64,000 bases of DNA from Ignavibacteriota bacterium. GTDB taxonomy: Bacteria > Bacteroidota > Ignavibacteria > Ignavibacteriales > Ignavibacteriaceae. Position numbers and translations under genes: made by a program. The notes beneath the pieces are model-generated. The model ran no database searches and was not told where the DNA came from. It was given only the letters and a program-made list of their open reading frames with translations. Below, piece by piece: positions 54,542-63,272 of this stretch (position 1 is its first letter; each line of letters starts with the position of its first letter). Location of the stretch: assembly GCA_013285405.1 (NCBI GenBank), contig CP053446.1:1897985-1961984 (forward strand), written 5' to 3'.

Positions 54542-55438
54542 ATGAATGAAGTTAAAGAACCTCAAATTAATTGGGGTGGAAGTTGGACTGAGTTAAAATT
54601 AGACGCATTTGAAAATTATGTTAATGCTTATTTAACTATAATGAGTGCGCAGAAACAAAAATTTAGTGGTTGGCCTACTACAATTTATTTTGACGGATTT
54701 GCCGGAAGTGGTGAGAGATTTTCAACAATCGAAGAAGAAAAGGATTTATTCTCAGACTATTTTATTAAAGAGGATTTGGAACTCTATAAAGGTTCAGCAG
54801 AGAGAGTACTTAGTTTAAATCAGAAATTTGATCATTATTATTTTGTTGATAATAATAAAAAAGCAATTGATAAATTGAAACAAAAACTCTCAAACTCTAA
54901 TTTAATCCGAATAAATTGTAATTTCATTACGGATAATGTAAATAATCAATTAATTAATCTTTCTAAAATTCTTAATTCACAAAATGCTGCACTCGTGTTG
55001 TTAGACCCATTTGGTATGCAAATAGATTGGTCAAGTATTGAAATACTCAAAGATAAAAGAGTTGACCTTTGGATTTTAATTCCATCGGGAGTAATTATAA
55101 ACCGCTTCCTTGATAGAAAAGGCAAATTAAATTTTTCAAATAAACTTCAATCGTACTTTGGACTATCAGAGGATAAAATCCGGGAGAGATTTTATGAAAC
55201 AGAAAAAGTCGATACTCTTTTTGGTTCAGGAGATGAAATTAAAAAGACTAATGATTCTGTTTCTAATATAGCCGAACTTTATATTGAAAAATTAAGTAAT
55301 ATTTGGAACCATGTTTCCCAAAAACCATTACAATTATTTAACACAAAGAATGTTCCGATTTACCATTTTGTATTTGCATCTAATAATAAAACAGCATTAA
55401 AAGTTGCTGATCAAATAATCGAACAAAAAAATAAATGA
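54542..55438 (+). CDS. tcmP: Three-Cys-motif partner protein
   Basis: A 298-residue protein of the TcmP family, named for its constant neighbour. The start WGGSWTELKLDAFENYVNAY, the IYFDGFAGSGERF block (resembling a SAM-methyltransferase-like nucleotide site) and ALVLLDPFGMQIDW are diagnostic. The biochemical role is unproven. It overlaps the next gene by ATGA, so the two are co-translated. The pair appears to be a functional unit. Confidence 0.9.
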   Translation: MNEVKEPQINWGGSWTELKLDAFENYVNAYLTIMSAQKQKFSGWPTTIYFDGFAGSGERFSTIEEEKDLFSDYFIKEDLELYKGSAERVLSLNQKFDHYYFVDNNKKAIDKLKQKLSNSNLIRINCNFITDNVNNQLINLSKILNSQNAALVLLDPFGMQIDWSSIEILKDKRVDLWILIPSGVIINRFLDRKGKLNFSNKLQSYFGLSEDKIRERFYETEKVDTLFGSGDEIKKTNDSVSNIAELYIEKLSNIWNHVSQKPLQLFNTKNVPIYHFVFASNNKTALKVADQIIEQKNK

Positions 55439-56169
55439 AAACAACTAAAATTGAATGGACAGAAAAAGTTTGGAATCCATCTATTGGATGTGATAAAATA
55501 TCTGCCGGTTGTAAGTTTTGTTATGCTGAAGTATTTGCCAGAAGATTAAAAGCAATAGGCGTTGACGATTATACTGATGGTTTCATGTTCAAAATTCTAC
55601 CTCATCGTTTGGAAGAACCACTTAAAGTTAAAAAGCCCACAAAATTTTTTGTTAATTCTATGAGCGATCTTTTTCACGAAGAAATGCCTTTTGAATATCT
55701 TGATATGATTTTTAATGTTATTAAAAAAACTCCTCAGCATATTTACCAGATACTAACTAAGCGTGATAAAATAATGTTAAAGTATTTTTTTAATAATAAT
55801 GTCCCTGAGAATGTGTGGCTTGGTGTCAGTGTTGAGAGTTCCACTTTTAATAAACGAATAAATTCTTTGAAAAAAGTAAATGCTAAAATCAGATTCATTT
55901 CATTTGAGCCATTGATTAATTCTGTCGGTGAACTAGATTTAAAAGGAATACACTGGGCTATCGTTGGTGGCGAATCTGGTCGAAGTGCCAGACCAATCAA
56001 AACAGAATGGGTAGAGGAAATTTTTCAGCAATGCAAAAAACAGAATATAGCATTCTTCTTTAAACAATGGGGTACCTGGGGTGCAGATGAAATAAAACGC
56101 AATAAAAAGGTTAATGGTAGAAAATTCCGAAGTAAAGAATGGAACGAGTATCCACTGATTACCTTCTGA
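55435..56169 (+). CDS. Three-Cys-motif (phage Gp37/Gp68, DUF5131) family protein
   Basis: A 244-residue protein with the hallmark KIEWTEKVWNPSIGCDKISA followed by GCKFCYAE. This gives C-x6-C-x2-C, a radical-SAM-like iron-sulfur site. Further motifs are FVNSMSDLFHE, YQILTKR, NVWLGVSVES, RFISFEPLI and VGGESG. The family occurs in phages and mobile islands, and its reaction is not known. It is preceded by its partner tcmP with a 4-nt overlap. Confidence 0.92.
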   Translation: MKTTKIEWTEKVWNPSIGCDKISAGCKFCYAEVFARRLKAIGVDDYTDGFMFKILPHRLEEPLKVKKPTKFFVNSMSDLFHEEMPFEYLDMIFNVIKKTPQHIYQILTKRDKIMLKYFFNNNVPENVWLGVSVESSTFNKRINSLKKVNAKIRFISFEPLINSVGELDLKGIHWAIVGGESGRSARPIKTEWVEEIFQQCKKQNIAFFFKQWGTWGADEIKRNKKVNGRKFRSKEWNEYPLITF

Positions 56170-56226
56170 AACAAATTATATTTTCAAACAATAATTTTAA
56201 CAAAAGAAAGACTTCCAACCAGCCTC

Positions 56227-56269
56227 ACCTACCAGTTTAACTCGGTTTTTGATTTATTAAACCATAAAA
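56227..56269 (+). repeat. Direct repeat, right copy (relic of HAD gene 3' end)
   Basis: Matches 53272-53314 with three substitutions. In frame it reads TYQFNSVFDLLNHKS followed by a TAA at 56273, a complete HAD C-terminus with no gene body before it. Two of the three changes are silent, which suggests it was once coding. Confidence 0.88.
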
Positions 56270-56346
56270 GCTAATTTTCATCCCAGAGACACCACAACCT
56301 TTTCTCAAAACCCTGAGTCTAATTGAATATCTATGAAAAGAATTAA

Positions 56347-56934
56347 ATGCAGTTAAGCGATACTGACTTAATAGTTCAAGCACAAAAAGGCGATCAAAAA
56401 TCCTTTGAGGAATTAGTGTATCGTTATGACCGTAGTGTTCTTTCCATTGCGATGCGATATGCCATTAATGAAGATGATGCAAAAGATCTTTACCAGGAAG
56501 TTTTTATTCGCGTTTACAGAAGTTTGAAAGGATTCAGATTTCAGAGTGAATTTTCAACCTGGCTTTTCAGAATTACAACAAATGTTTGTCTTACTTATAA
56601 AAGCAGAAGTAAAGAGCACTTGAAAGTTTCGATTCACAATGATTCCGATGATGATGAAATGGAAATAAGTTCATCACCAGAATTAGTTTATGAAGGCGCA
56701 ACTCCTGAAGAAATTTCATCAGGTGCTGATCTTGGTGAAATAGTAAGTACGGCAGTTGATTCACTTTCAGCAAAACAAAAGATGACTTTTATTCTGAAAC
56801 ATTATGAAGGATATAAAATAAGAGAGATTGCAGAGATGATGAATTGTAAAGAAGGAACTGTTAAAAAATATCTTTTCGATGCAATAAAAAATTTAAGAAA
56901 GAAACTTAAAACAGTTTATGCGATACAATATTAG
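56347..56934 (+). CDS. ECF-type RNA polymerase sigma factor
   Basis: A 195-residue alternative sigma factor. Region 2: LIVQAQKGDQKSFEELVYRY, DAKDLYQEVFIRVYRSLKGF and EFSTWLFRITTNVCLTYKSR. Region 4: SAKQKMTFILKHYEGYKIRE with the HTH MNCKEGTVKKYLFDAIKNLR. It is followed after 105 nt, through a palindrome-rich spacer, by a zinc-finger anti-sigma candidate and a DUF4097 protein. Confidence 0.93.
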   Translation: MQLSDTDLIVQAQKGDQKSFEELVYRYDRSVLSIAMRYAINEDDAKDLYQEVFIRVYRSLKGFRFQSEFSTWLFRITTNVCLTYKSRSKEHLKVSIHNDSDDDEMEISSSPELVYEGATPEEISSGADLGEIVSTAVDSLSAKQKMTFILKHYEGYKIREIAEMMNCKEGTVKKYLFDAIKNLRKKLKTVYAIQY

Positions 56935-56958
56935 AAAGAAACAACATTCAAAGAATAA

Positions 56959-57013
56959 ACATGCAATCATACGACTATACATCCATGCAAGCATGATTGT
57001 ATGGATGCATGAT
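56959..57013. repeat. Cluster of interlocking palindromes between sigma and anti-sigma genes
   Basis: The core CATGC-AA-GCATG is a perfect inverted repeat. Around it lie the imperfect pairs CATGCAATCATAC with GCATGATTGTATG, and CATCCATGC with GTATGGATG. The spacer could fold into alternative hairpins or be an operator. Confidence 0.55.
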
Positions 57014-57039
57014 GAATTTGAAATTAATGGGAGTAATTA

Positions 57040-57993
57040 ATGAACCATAACGAATTTAAAAAACTTCTTCAACTCTCTTTATTTGGAGAATTGAATACTG
57101 AGCAGCAAACTTTATTAAAGGAACATCTCTTGACCTGTGATGAATGCAGAAGTGAATTGGAAGATCAAAAAAATCTTCTCGAATTAATTTGCAGCAAGAA
57201 GAAGTCAGTTGATGATGAAAAAGTTTTATCAGCCGCACGATATCAATTAAGAGGTGCTCTGAAAGTTGAGTCTGAAAAGAAAAATATTTTTGCAACATCA
57301 TTGGATTTTATCACAGGGTTTTTTACTTCTCCAATGAAATATGCAGCCATAAGTATATCGATGCTTGTTATCGGATTGCTAATCGGAAGTCAATTCTTAG
57401 GAAAATCAAATGTGATATCTTCAATCAATACTGAAGGAGGAATTCAACCAGTTTCACTAAATGACGATATGAGTATTTCAAATCTTAGGTTTATTGATTC
57501 CGATGCTTCAGATGGTGAGGTTGAATTTACATTTAATGCATCGAAAACTGTTCATCTGAAGGGGAAAGTTAGTGATGCACAAATACAAAGTGTTCTTACT
57601 TATGCAATGTTGAATGAACAAAATCCCGGTTCGAGATTAAACTCAATCAATGCAATGGATACGGAATCTTCAATTCAATATGATGATGATGTAAAAAACG
57701 CTTTAATTACTGTGATGATGACAGATGAAAATCCTGGTGTTCGGAGAGAAGCATTAAAGATGATGGGAAAATTTCAGTATGATGAATCTATCAAGCAGAC
57801 ACTTCTTTATGTCGTCGCTAATGATACTGTCTCAGGTTTGAGGATTGAAGCATTAAACTCACTTATCGAAGCTGGAAACAAAGGCTACAAGCTAAACAAT
57901 AATGAACTGAATTTTTTCAGAGAAAAATTAAAGCAGGATGAAAATTCTTATATCAAATTACGCTCAAGAACAATTTTACAGGAGTATAATTAA
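57040..57993 (+). CDS. Membrane anti-sigma factor with zf-HC2 and HEAT-like repeats
   Basis: A 317-residue protein. The N-terminal zinc-finger anti-sigma motif HLLTCDEC (H-x3-C-x2-C, residues about 28-35) binds the sigma factor in this family. One membrane span follows at about 101-122 (YAAISISMLVIGLLIGSQFL). The extracytoplasmic part ends in HEAT-like repeats (NPGSRLNSINAM, NPGVRREALKMM, VSGLRIEALNSL). It probably senses an envelope signal through the HEAT part (inference). The stop falls 1 nt before the DUF4097 ATG. Confidence 0.85.
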   Translation: MNHNEFKKLLQLSLFGELNTEQQTLLKEHLLTCDECRSELEDQKNLLELICSKKKSVDDEKVLSAARYQLRGALKVESEKKNIFATSLDFITGFFTSPMKYAAISISMLVIGLLIGSQFLGKSNVISSINTEGGIQPVSLNDDMSISNLRFIDSDASDGEVEFTFNASKTVHLKGKVSDAQIQSVLTYAMLNEQNPGSRLNSINAMDTESSIQYDDDVKNALITVMMTDENPGVRREALKMMGKFQYDESIKQTLLYVVANDTVSGLRIEALNSLIEAGNKGYKLNNNELNFFREKLKQDENSYIKLRSRTILQEYN

Positions 57994-57994
57994 A

Positions 57995-59131
57995 ATGAAA
58001 AACACAAAAGCAGCTTTATTGATTAAAGTAATCGTGATTCTGATATTCTCCCTATTGAACTTTTCTATTGCCGCCGACAAAGAAGATTCTTTCAATGTTC
58101 AAAAAGGTGATTTACTCCTTGTCGATATAGATCATGGAAATATTGATTTAAGCACATGGGACAAGAACGAAATAAAAATATCCGCAAAAAAAATTGATGA
58201 TGATGAACTCAGTCTTTACGCCACAGAACAAAAAACCGGGAGAGTTGAAGTCAGGTTTAAAGGAGATGATTCAGATAACTTCCGGTTAGAGTTGACTATT
58301 CCAGATTATTTAATTATCGACTTTAAAACAGGCGGCGGCAATGTAACAATTAATAATGATCTCAGGAATAAGGTAACTATTAAATCTGCGGGTGGAAATA
58401 TCACGGCAAAAATGATTGGTGCAGAAGCAACAATTACAACTGCAGGTGGAAATATTAAGCTCGGAGATATAAGTGGTAATGTGGTATTAAAAACTTCTGG
58501 TGGTGATATCCAGATAGGTTCGGTTAATGGCAGAGCAAAAATATCAACTGCTGGTGGAAATATTAAAGTTAACTCTGTGAACAGTGATGCAGAAATTTCA
58601 ACTGCTGGCGGGAATGTAACGGTGGGATCAGTCAACGGCAGTGCTGATATTTCAACTGCTGGTGGTAATATCACGGTATCATCAGTTTCAGGAGAAGCAG
58701 ATATTTCATCGGGTGGAGGTAATATAATTCTCGATGGTGCAACAGGGAAAGTTGAAGTCAGCACTGGTGGTGGAAACATCGATCTTGAAAATATAAAAGG
58801 CTCAATTGACGCAACCACTGGTGCAGGTAACATTACCGCTGAATTAATTCCCGATGGCAGGAACAGCAGTGATTTTAATTCAGGTGTTGGAAATATCACT
58901 TTATACATTCCTGAATCTTCCAAAGCAACGATTATTGCAACAGCGAACGATTTTAAATGGGGTAGCTCCGGGAAAGTTTCGGAAAGCATAGAATCAGATT
59001 TTGAATCGTCTAATGTTTCGCAAAACCGGAGAGGAAATACTTTCGAATCCATTTACGAACTCAATGGCGGTGGAAGTAAAATCGGGTTGAATGTTGGTAT
59101 GGGCGAAATCAGAATTAAAAAATCAAAGTAA
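57995..59131 (+). CDS. DUF4097-family beta-helix repeat protein
   Basis: A 378-residue exported protein. The signal segment is LLIKVIVILIFSLLNFSIAA. The middle consists of about nine repeats of roughly 17 residues around ISTAGGNIxVxSVNG (for example DISTAGGNITVSSVSG, DISSGGGNIILDG), which predict a right-handed beta-helix. The family is often encoded beside anti-sigma genes in the same group of organisms. The ATG at 57995 with the RBS aggagt is preferred over the frame start inside the upstream gene. Function unknown. Confidence 0.85.
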   Translation: MKNTKAALLIKVIVILIFSLLNFSIAADKEDSFNVQKGDLLLVDIDHGNIDLSTWDKNEIKISAKKIDDDELSLYATEQKTGRVEVRFKGDDSDNFRLELTIPDYLIIDFKTGGGNVTINNDLRNKVTIKSAGGNITAKMIGAEATITTAGGNIKLGDISGNVVLKTSGGDIQIGSVNGRAKISTAGGNIKVNSVNSDAEISTAGGNVTVGSVNGSADISTAGGNITVSSVSGEADISSGGGNIILDGATGKVEVSTGGGNIDLENIKGSIDATTGAGNITAELIPDGRNSSDFNSGVGNITLYIPESSKATIIATANDFKWGSSGKVSESIESDFESSNVSQNRRGNTFESIYELNGGGSKIGLNVGMGEIRIKKSK

Positions 59132-59218
59132 CTCAATATCATCGGAAACAACCGCTCATTTAAATGCTTATTCGGATTAATTAAAAATTATCCAATTTTC
59201 ATTTGTATAATTTGAAGA

Positions 59219-59254
59219 AGATGCAGGTGTTAATAAATCCTGCATCTCTTGTTT
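59219..59254 (+). terminator. Rho-independent terminator of the sigma/DUF4097 operon
   Basis: A perfect 9-bp stem AGATGCAGG / CCTGCATCT with an 11-nt loop, followed by CTTGTTT. Confidence 0.75.
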
Positions 59255-59295
59255 AAGACTAATCAATAAAAACAGAGAATAAAAAGTTATCAGCA

Positions 59296-61947
59296 ATGAT
59301 CAAAACTCTTCTTCTCATAATAATCTTAATTCCGGTTACCTGCCTTTTTGCTTTTAAGGATACGCTGAAAATCATGAACAAAGATGTAATCCTCATTGCT
59401 GAGAAATTAAATTCTCCAATTGAACTGGATGGTGAGTTGATTGAACACGTCTGGCAAAATGGAAATACTTTCGAAAATTTTATTCAAAGAGATCCCGATG
59501 AAGGTGCTCCGGCAAGTGAGCGAACGATTATGAAAATAGCATATGATAAAGATTATTTATACCTCGGTGCAATTATGTATGATTCATCACCTGAATTGAT
59601 TCTGGCAAGACTAACAAGAAGAGATGAAGATATTGATGCTGATAATATTGTTTTATGTCTGGATCCATACAACGATAAAAGAAGCGGTTACTATTTTGGA
59701 CTGAATGCAGCCGGAACTCAACTGGATGGAATTCTTTATAATGATACCTGGGATGATGATTCGTGGGATGGTGTCTGGGAAGGAAAAGTTCATAGAAATA
59801 ACAAGGGCTGGTCTGCAGAAATGAAAATTCCATTTTCTCAGATGAGGTTCAACGAATCAGATAGCATGGTCTGGGGTATAAACTTCAGAAGAATTATTGC
59901 AAGAAAAAATGAAGAATCATATTTAGTATTTGTACCGAAAAATGAAAGCGGGTTCGTTTCTAATTTTGCCAGTTTGAAGGGCTTTGAAAAAATTGATGGC
60001 AGTGGTCATCTTGAAATACTGCCATACATCACGGGTAAAGCTGAGTATCTTCAATACGAAGATGGAGATCCTTTTCATGATGGAAAAAGTTATTCATCTG
60101 GAGTGGGTGCAGATTTTAAGATGGGAATCGGTTCAAACTTAAATCTGAATGCTACAGTTAACCCAGATTTTGGTCAGGTTGAAATTGATCCTGCGGTAAT
60201 AAATCTTAGTGATGTTGAAACATTCTTTGAAGAGAAAAGACCTTTCTTTATTGAAGGTTCAAATATTTTCAATTTTGGCTATGGAGGAGTGAGAAATTAT
60301 TGGGGATTTAACTGGGGCGGCGCGGATTTTTTCTATAGCAGACGAATTGGAAGACAGCCGCAAGGCAGTATTCCGGATGATGCTGACTTTTCTGATTATC
60401 CAACCGGAACTCATATACTGGCGGCAGGTAAACTTACCGGGAAACTTGGTGATAGCTGGAATATCGGTACAATTCAAAATATCACCCAGAGAGAATTTGC
60501 AAAAATTTCTGTCGATGGTATGCAATCGGAAACAGAAGTCGAACCACTCGCATACTATGGAATTTTCCGGGCTCAGAATGAATTTAATAACGGACAACAC
60601 GGGCTTGGATTTATTTCCACTGTTTCTCTCAGAGATTTTGATGATCAACAACTTCGTAATGAAATTAATAAAAGTGCTTTGACATTCGGACTTGATGGCT
60701 GGACTTTTCTTGACGAATCGAAAACCTGGGTTGTTGCAGGTTGGACAGGTGCGAGTTATGTATATGGTAATGAGCAGCGAATGATTGAACTTCAGAAAAG
60801 TTCAAGACACTATTTCCAGAGACCGGATGCTGATCATGTAAATGTTGATAGCTCCGTTAAATCATTAACTGGTTATGCAGGAAGATTTTATTTAGCAAAG
60901 CAAAAAGGAAATTTCTTTGTTAATACTGCATTTGGATTTATAACACCGGGATTTGATGTAAATGATGTTGGATTTTTCTTCAGAGCGGATATAGTGAATT
61001 GGCATGCCGGTGCCGGATATTACTGGAGCGATCCCAACGATATTTTCAGATATCTTGAACTTGGTGGCGCTTTATTTCAAAATCATGACTTTGGTGGAAA
61101 TAAAACCTGGGAAGGTTTTTACCATTTTGGTTCAATTCAATTCCCAAACTATTATTCTGCGAATTGGGATGTTGGATTATATGCAGAGTCATTTAATAAT
61201 AACCGTACCCGGGGCGGACCGTTAACTTTAAATCCTGCCGGATACCAGGTATCACTCAATCTTGGTTCTGACAGCAGAAAAGATTGGGTGATCGAATTTG
61301 GCGGAGGACTTAGTGAGTCAAATCCTTCTTATGATTGGTTTGCGGAAGCGAGTTTGGAACTCAGGTTGTTACCTAATATTTCATTTATTTTCAGTCCTCA
61401 ATTCGCAAAAGAATTCTCTTATGCGCAGTATGTTGATACATATTCAGATCAAACAGCAACAAAAACTTATGGAAGCAGATATGTATTTGCCGAACTTAAT
61501 CAGAAAACTTTATCATCGAGCATCAGATTAAACTGGACGTTTACTCCGGATTTAAGTTTACAACTTTATATTCAACCGCTTATTTCTTCCGGCGATTACT
61601 CAAACTTTAAAGAGCTTAAAGCTCCGAGTACTTACAATTTTATGGTTTATGGCGAAGAGGGCTCAACATTCAATTCTGAAACCAACACAGCAGATCCGGA
61701 TGGTTCAGGTCCAGCTCAACCAATTGATGTTGGCAACCCAGATTTTAATGTAAAATCGCTCAGAGGTAATGCGGTTTTAAGATGGGAGTACTTACCGGGA
61801 AGTGTGATTTATTTTGTATGGACACAAACCAGAGAAGAAGCTGAAGAAATCGGAGATTTTAAATTTGAAGAATCAATGACTAAAATGGTGCAAGCTGAAC
61901 CGGATAATATTTTTATGATCAAAGTAACTTATTGGTTGAATTTCTAA
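59296..61947 (+). CDS. DUF5916 / carbohydrate-binding-family-9-like outer-membrane protein
   Basis: An 883-residue exported protein. The signal peptide is MIKTLLLIIILIPVTCLFAF. Residues about 30-215 form a CBM9-like sandwich (IELDGELIEHVWQNG, WSAEMKIPFSQMRFN, IALAYDKDYLYLG-like IAYDKDYLYLGAIMYD). The rest is a DUF5916 barrel (NLNATVNPDFGQVEIDPAVI, FFEEKRPFFIEGSNIF) ending in a strand with terminal Phe. Likely an outer-membrane protein that binds or moves an unknown substrate. It stands alone, with its own upstream region. Confidence 0.87.
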   Translation: MIKTLLLIIILIPVTCLFAFKDTLKIMNKDVILIAEKLNSPIELDGELIEHVWQNGNTFENFIQRDPDEGAPASERTIMKIAYDKDYLYLGAIMYDSSPELILARLTRRDEDIDADNIVLCLDPYNDKRSGYYFGLNAAGTQLDGILYNDTWDDDSWDGVWEGKVHRNNKGWSAEMKIPFSQMRFNESDSMVWGINFRRIIARKNEESYLVFVPKNESGFVSNFASLKGFEKIDGSGHLEILPYITGKAEYLQYEDGDPFHDGKSYSSGVGADFKMGIGSNLNLNATVNPDFGQVEIDPAVINLSDVETFFEEKRPFFIEGSNIFNFGYGGVRNYWGFNWGGADFFYSRRIGRQPQGSIPDDADFSDYPTGTHILAAGKLTGKLGDSWNIGTIQNITQREFAKISVDGMQSETEVEPLAYYGIFRAQNEFNNGQHGLGFISTVSLRDFDDQQLRNEINKSALTFGLDGWTFLDESKTWVVAGWTGASYVYGNEQRMIELQKSSRHYFQRPDADHVNVDSSVKSLTGYAGRFYLAKQKGNFFVNTAFGFITPGFDVNDVGFFFRADIVNWHAGAGYYWSDPNDIFRYLELGGALFQNHDFGGNKTWEGFYHFGSIQFPNYYSANWDVGLYAESFNNNRTRGGPLTLNPAGYQVSLNLGSDSRKDWVIEFGGGLSESNPSYDWFAEASLELRLLPNISFIFSPQFAKEFSYAQYVDTYSDQTATKTYGSRYVFAELNQKTLSSSIRLNWTFTPDLSLQLYIQPLISSGDYSNFKELKAPSTYNFMVYGEEGSTFNSETNTADPDGSGPAQPIDVGNPDFNVKSLRGNAVLRWEYLPGSVIYFVWTQTREEAEEIGDFKFEESMTKMVQAEPDNIFMIKVTYWLNF

Positions 61948-62036
61948 CCTCTCAAATCCGTTTAATAAAACCTTAAACTTCGTTAAATTTACTACAAGAA
62001 TTATACATTATACATTGTTAATTGTTCATTGAATAC

Positions 62037-62113
62037 GCCCACGTAGCTCAGCAGGAAAGAGCGTCGGTTTCCTAAACCGCAGGTCACAGGTTCGAATCCT
62101 GTCGTGGGTACCA
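62037..62113 (+). tRNA. tRNA-Arg (anticodon CCT)
   Basis: 77 nt including CCA. The acceptor arms GCCCACG / CGTGGGT pair with one G-U wobble. The D arm is GCTC/GAGC. The anticodon loop is TTCCTAA, giving anticodon CCT for AGG codons. The T arm is ACAGG-TTCGAAT-CCTGT. The CCA tail is encoded. Confidence 0.95.
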
Positions 62114-62352
62114 ATATTTAACTACGATCAATTTAAATTCAAAAATCTTTCGTATTGAGAAATAGCTTCTATTCATTTAGTAAATACTTACTGCCATATC
62201 TGTCGCATTCTGTAATTATTACAATGCTTAATTCACAGTAAAAATATTTTTTCTTAAAAAATTAAAATCGAAGTTTCATTATGAAATACTATGGTGGCAC
62301 TATACTTGTTTTTTTCATGACAAAACAGAAAAATTTCAGGAGTAAAAAAACA

Positions 62353-62469
62353 ATGGGAATGACTGAATTGATCGTGATCGCTTTCCTGGCAGTGCTGGGA
62401 TTCTTAGCTTATAACAATTCAAAAAAAGTGTCAAGAGAATTAAAAAAACTGGGCGCGGATAAATACTAA
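62353..62469 (+). CDS. Small single-span membrane protein
   Basis: A 38-residue protein MGMTELIVIAFLAVLGFLAY followed by NNSKKVSRELKKLGADKY. One N-terminal membrane span precedes a short basic tail. The RBS caggag lies 10 nt upstream, so this ATG is preferred over the longer frame from 62281. No family was recognised. It ends just before a bidirectional terminator. Confidence 0.65.
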   Translation: MGMTELIVIAFLAVLGFLAYNNSKKVSRELKKLGADKY

Positions 62470-62489
62470 AAGTAAATCAAATGGGGATA

Positions 62490-62532
62490 AGAGAGTCTAA
62501 ATTATTTTTGGTTCAGACTCTCTTTTTTTTTG
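62490..62532. terminator. Bidirectional terminator between convergent genes
   Basis: A perfect 9-bp stem AGAGAGTCT / AGACTCTCT with a 16-nt loop and a run of ten Ts. The end of rpiA on the other strand falls within the stem. Confidence 0.88.
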
Positions 62533-63190
62533 AAAATATTTTAATCTCTTTGCCAACTCCTGCAATCACTTCATCTGCTGTATCATAGAATAAACCCGTC
62601 TCAACTATTCCAGGGAAGCTTTTTAGTTTAATATCCAGAGCTAAAGGATCAGGAATCCTGCCCATTTTCAAATCAACAATGTAGTTGTTATTGTCGGTAA
62701 TATATTTTACAGGACCTTTTGCACGCAAAGTTGGTTTGAATCCGCTCCTTTCAAGTTTAACACACAACTGTGTTGTGCCGAACTGTATAACTTCAACTGG
62801 AAGAGGAAAATTTCCGAGAGTTTTTACTAACTTTGAAGAATCTACAATCCAGATATTTTTCTTTGAATTAGAAGCAATTATTTTTTCGTTAAGAAGAGCG
62901 CCGCCACCACCCTTTATTCCATTCAGATTTTCATCAACCTCATCAGCGCCATCAATATTTAAGTCAATCTCATCAACCTCGCTGAGCATGGTTATTTTAA
63001 TTCCAAGTGAGGAAGCAAGTTTTGTTGTAGCCTGTGAACTGGATACCGCAGTAATATTCAATCCTGATTTTATTCGTTCTGCAAGTTTATTAAGCATAAA
63101 TGAAACAGTTGAACCGGTGCCAAGTCCGATAACCATCCCATCTTCGATATAATCAACTGAATATTCAGCGGCATTTTTCTTTTCATTCAT
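62513..63190 (-). CDS. rpiA: Ribose-5-phosphate isomerase A
   Basis: Interconverts ribose 5-phosphate and ribulose 5-phosphate in the pentose phosphate pathway. 225 residues, standard for RpiA. Motifs: DGMVIGLGTGSTVSFML (phosphate loop), DGADEVDENLNGIKGGGGAL (catalytic Asp-Glu region and Gly-rich loop) and the Lys of LNEKIIA. It diverges from the PLP enzyme gene at 63273. Confidence 0.96.
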   Translation of the reverse strand: MNEKKNAAEYSVDYIEDGMVIGLGTGSTVSFMLNKLAERIKSGLNITAVSSSQATTKLASSLGIKITMLSEVDEIDLNIDGADEVDENLNGIKGGGGALLNEKIIASNSKKNIWIVDSSKLVKTLGNFPLPVEVIQFGTTQLCVKLERSGFKPTLRAKGPVKYITDNNNYIVDLKMGRIPDPLALDIKLKSFPGIVETGLFYDTADEVIAGVGKEIKIFSKKKRV

Positions 63191-63272
63191 AAATTATCTC
63201 CCAAATCATTAAAACTTACAAATGAAAAATCATTTATTTATTTTTACAAAGCAAATTTAGAGGAGAATTAAT

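Larger units (their letters stand above)
53315..56226. mobile_element. Accessory island inserted at the 3' end of the HAD gene
   Basis: About 2.9 kb holding an HsdR remnant, dinD, tcmP and a three-Cys-motif protein, bracketed by the imperfect 43-nt direct repeats. No integrase, transposase or terminal inverted repeat was found, so the mode of entry is unknown. Gene types are ones often seen in phage and restriction loci. Boundaries are inferred from the repeats. Confidence 0.6.

Noticed and set aside
53315-56226. Complete prophage or transposon
   Set aside because: No integrase, transposase, capsid or inverted terminal repeats; only short direct repeats and four cargo genes or fragments were seen.
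56227-56273. A second HAD hydrolase gene
   Set aside because: Only the last 15 codons and stop remain; there is no gene body upstream, so it is a repeat relic.
58380-58780. CRISPR-like regular repeats
   Set aside because: The repeats are coding (about 17 codons, in frame, degenerate at DNA level) and have no spacers of uniform length.
58306-59052. A 248-codon open frame on the minus strand
   Set aside because: It is the antisense shadow of the repeated ISTAGGNI units of the DUF4097 gene; repeats of Gly/Thr/Ala codons keep the other strand open.
62685-63152. A 155-codon plus-strand frame opposite rpiA
   Set aside because: rpiA carries all its catalytic motifs on the other strand; the frame has no family.
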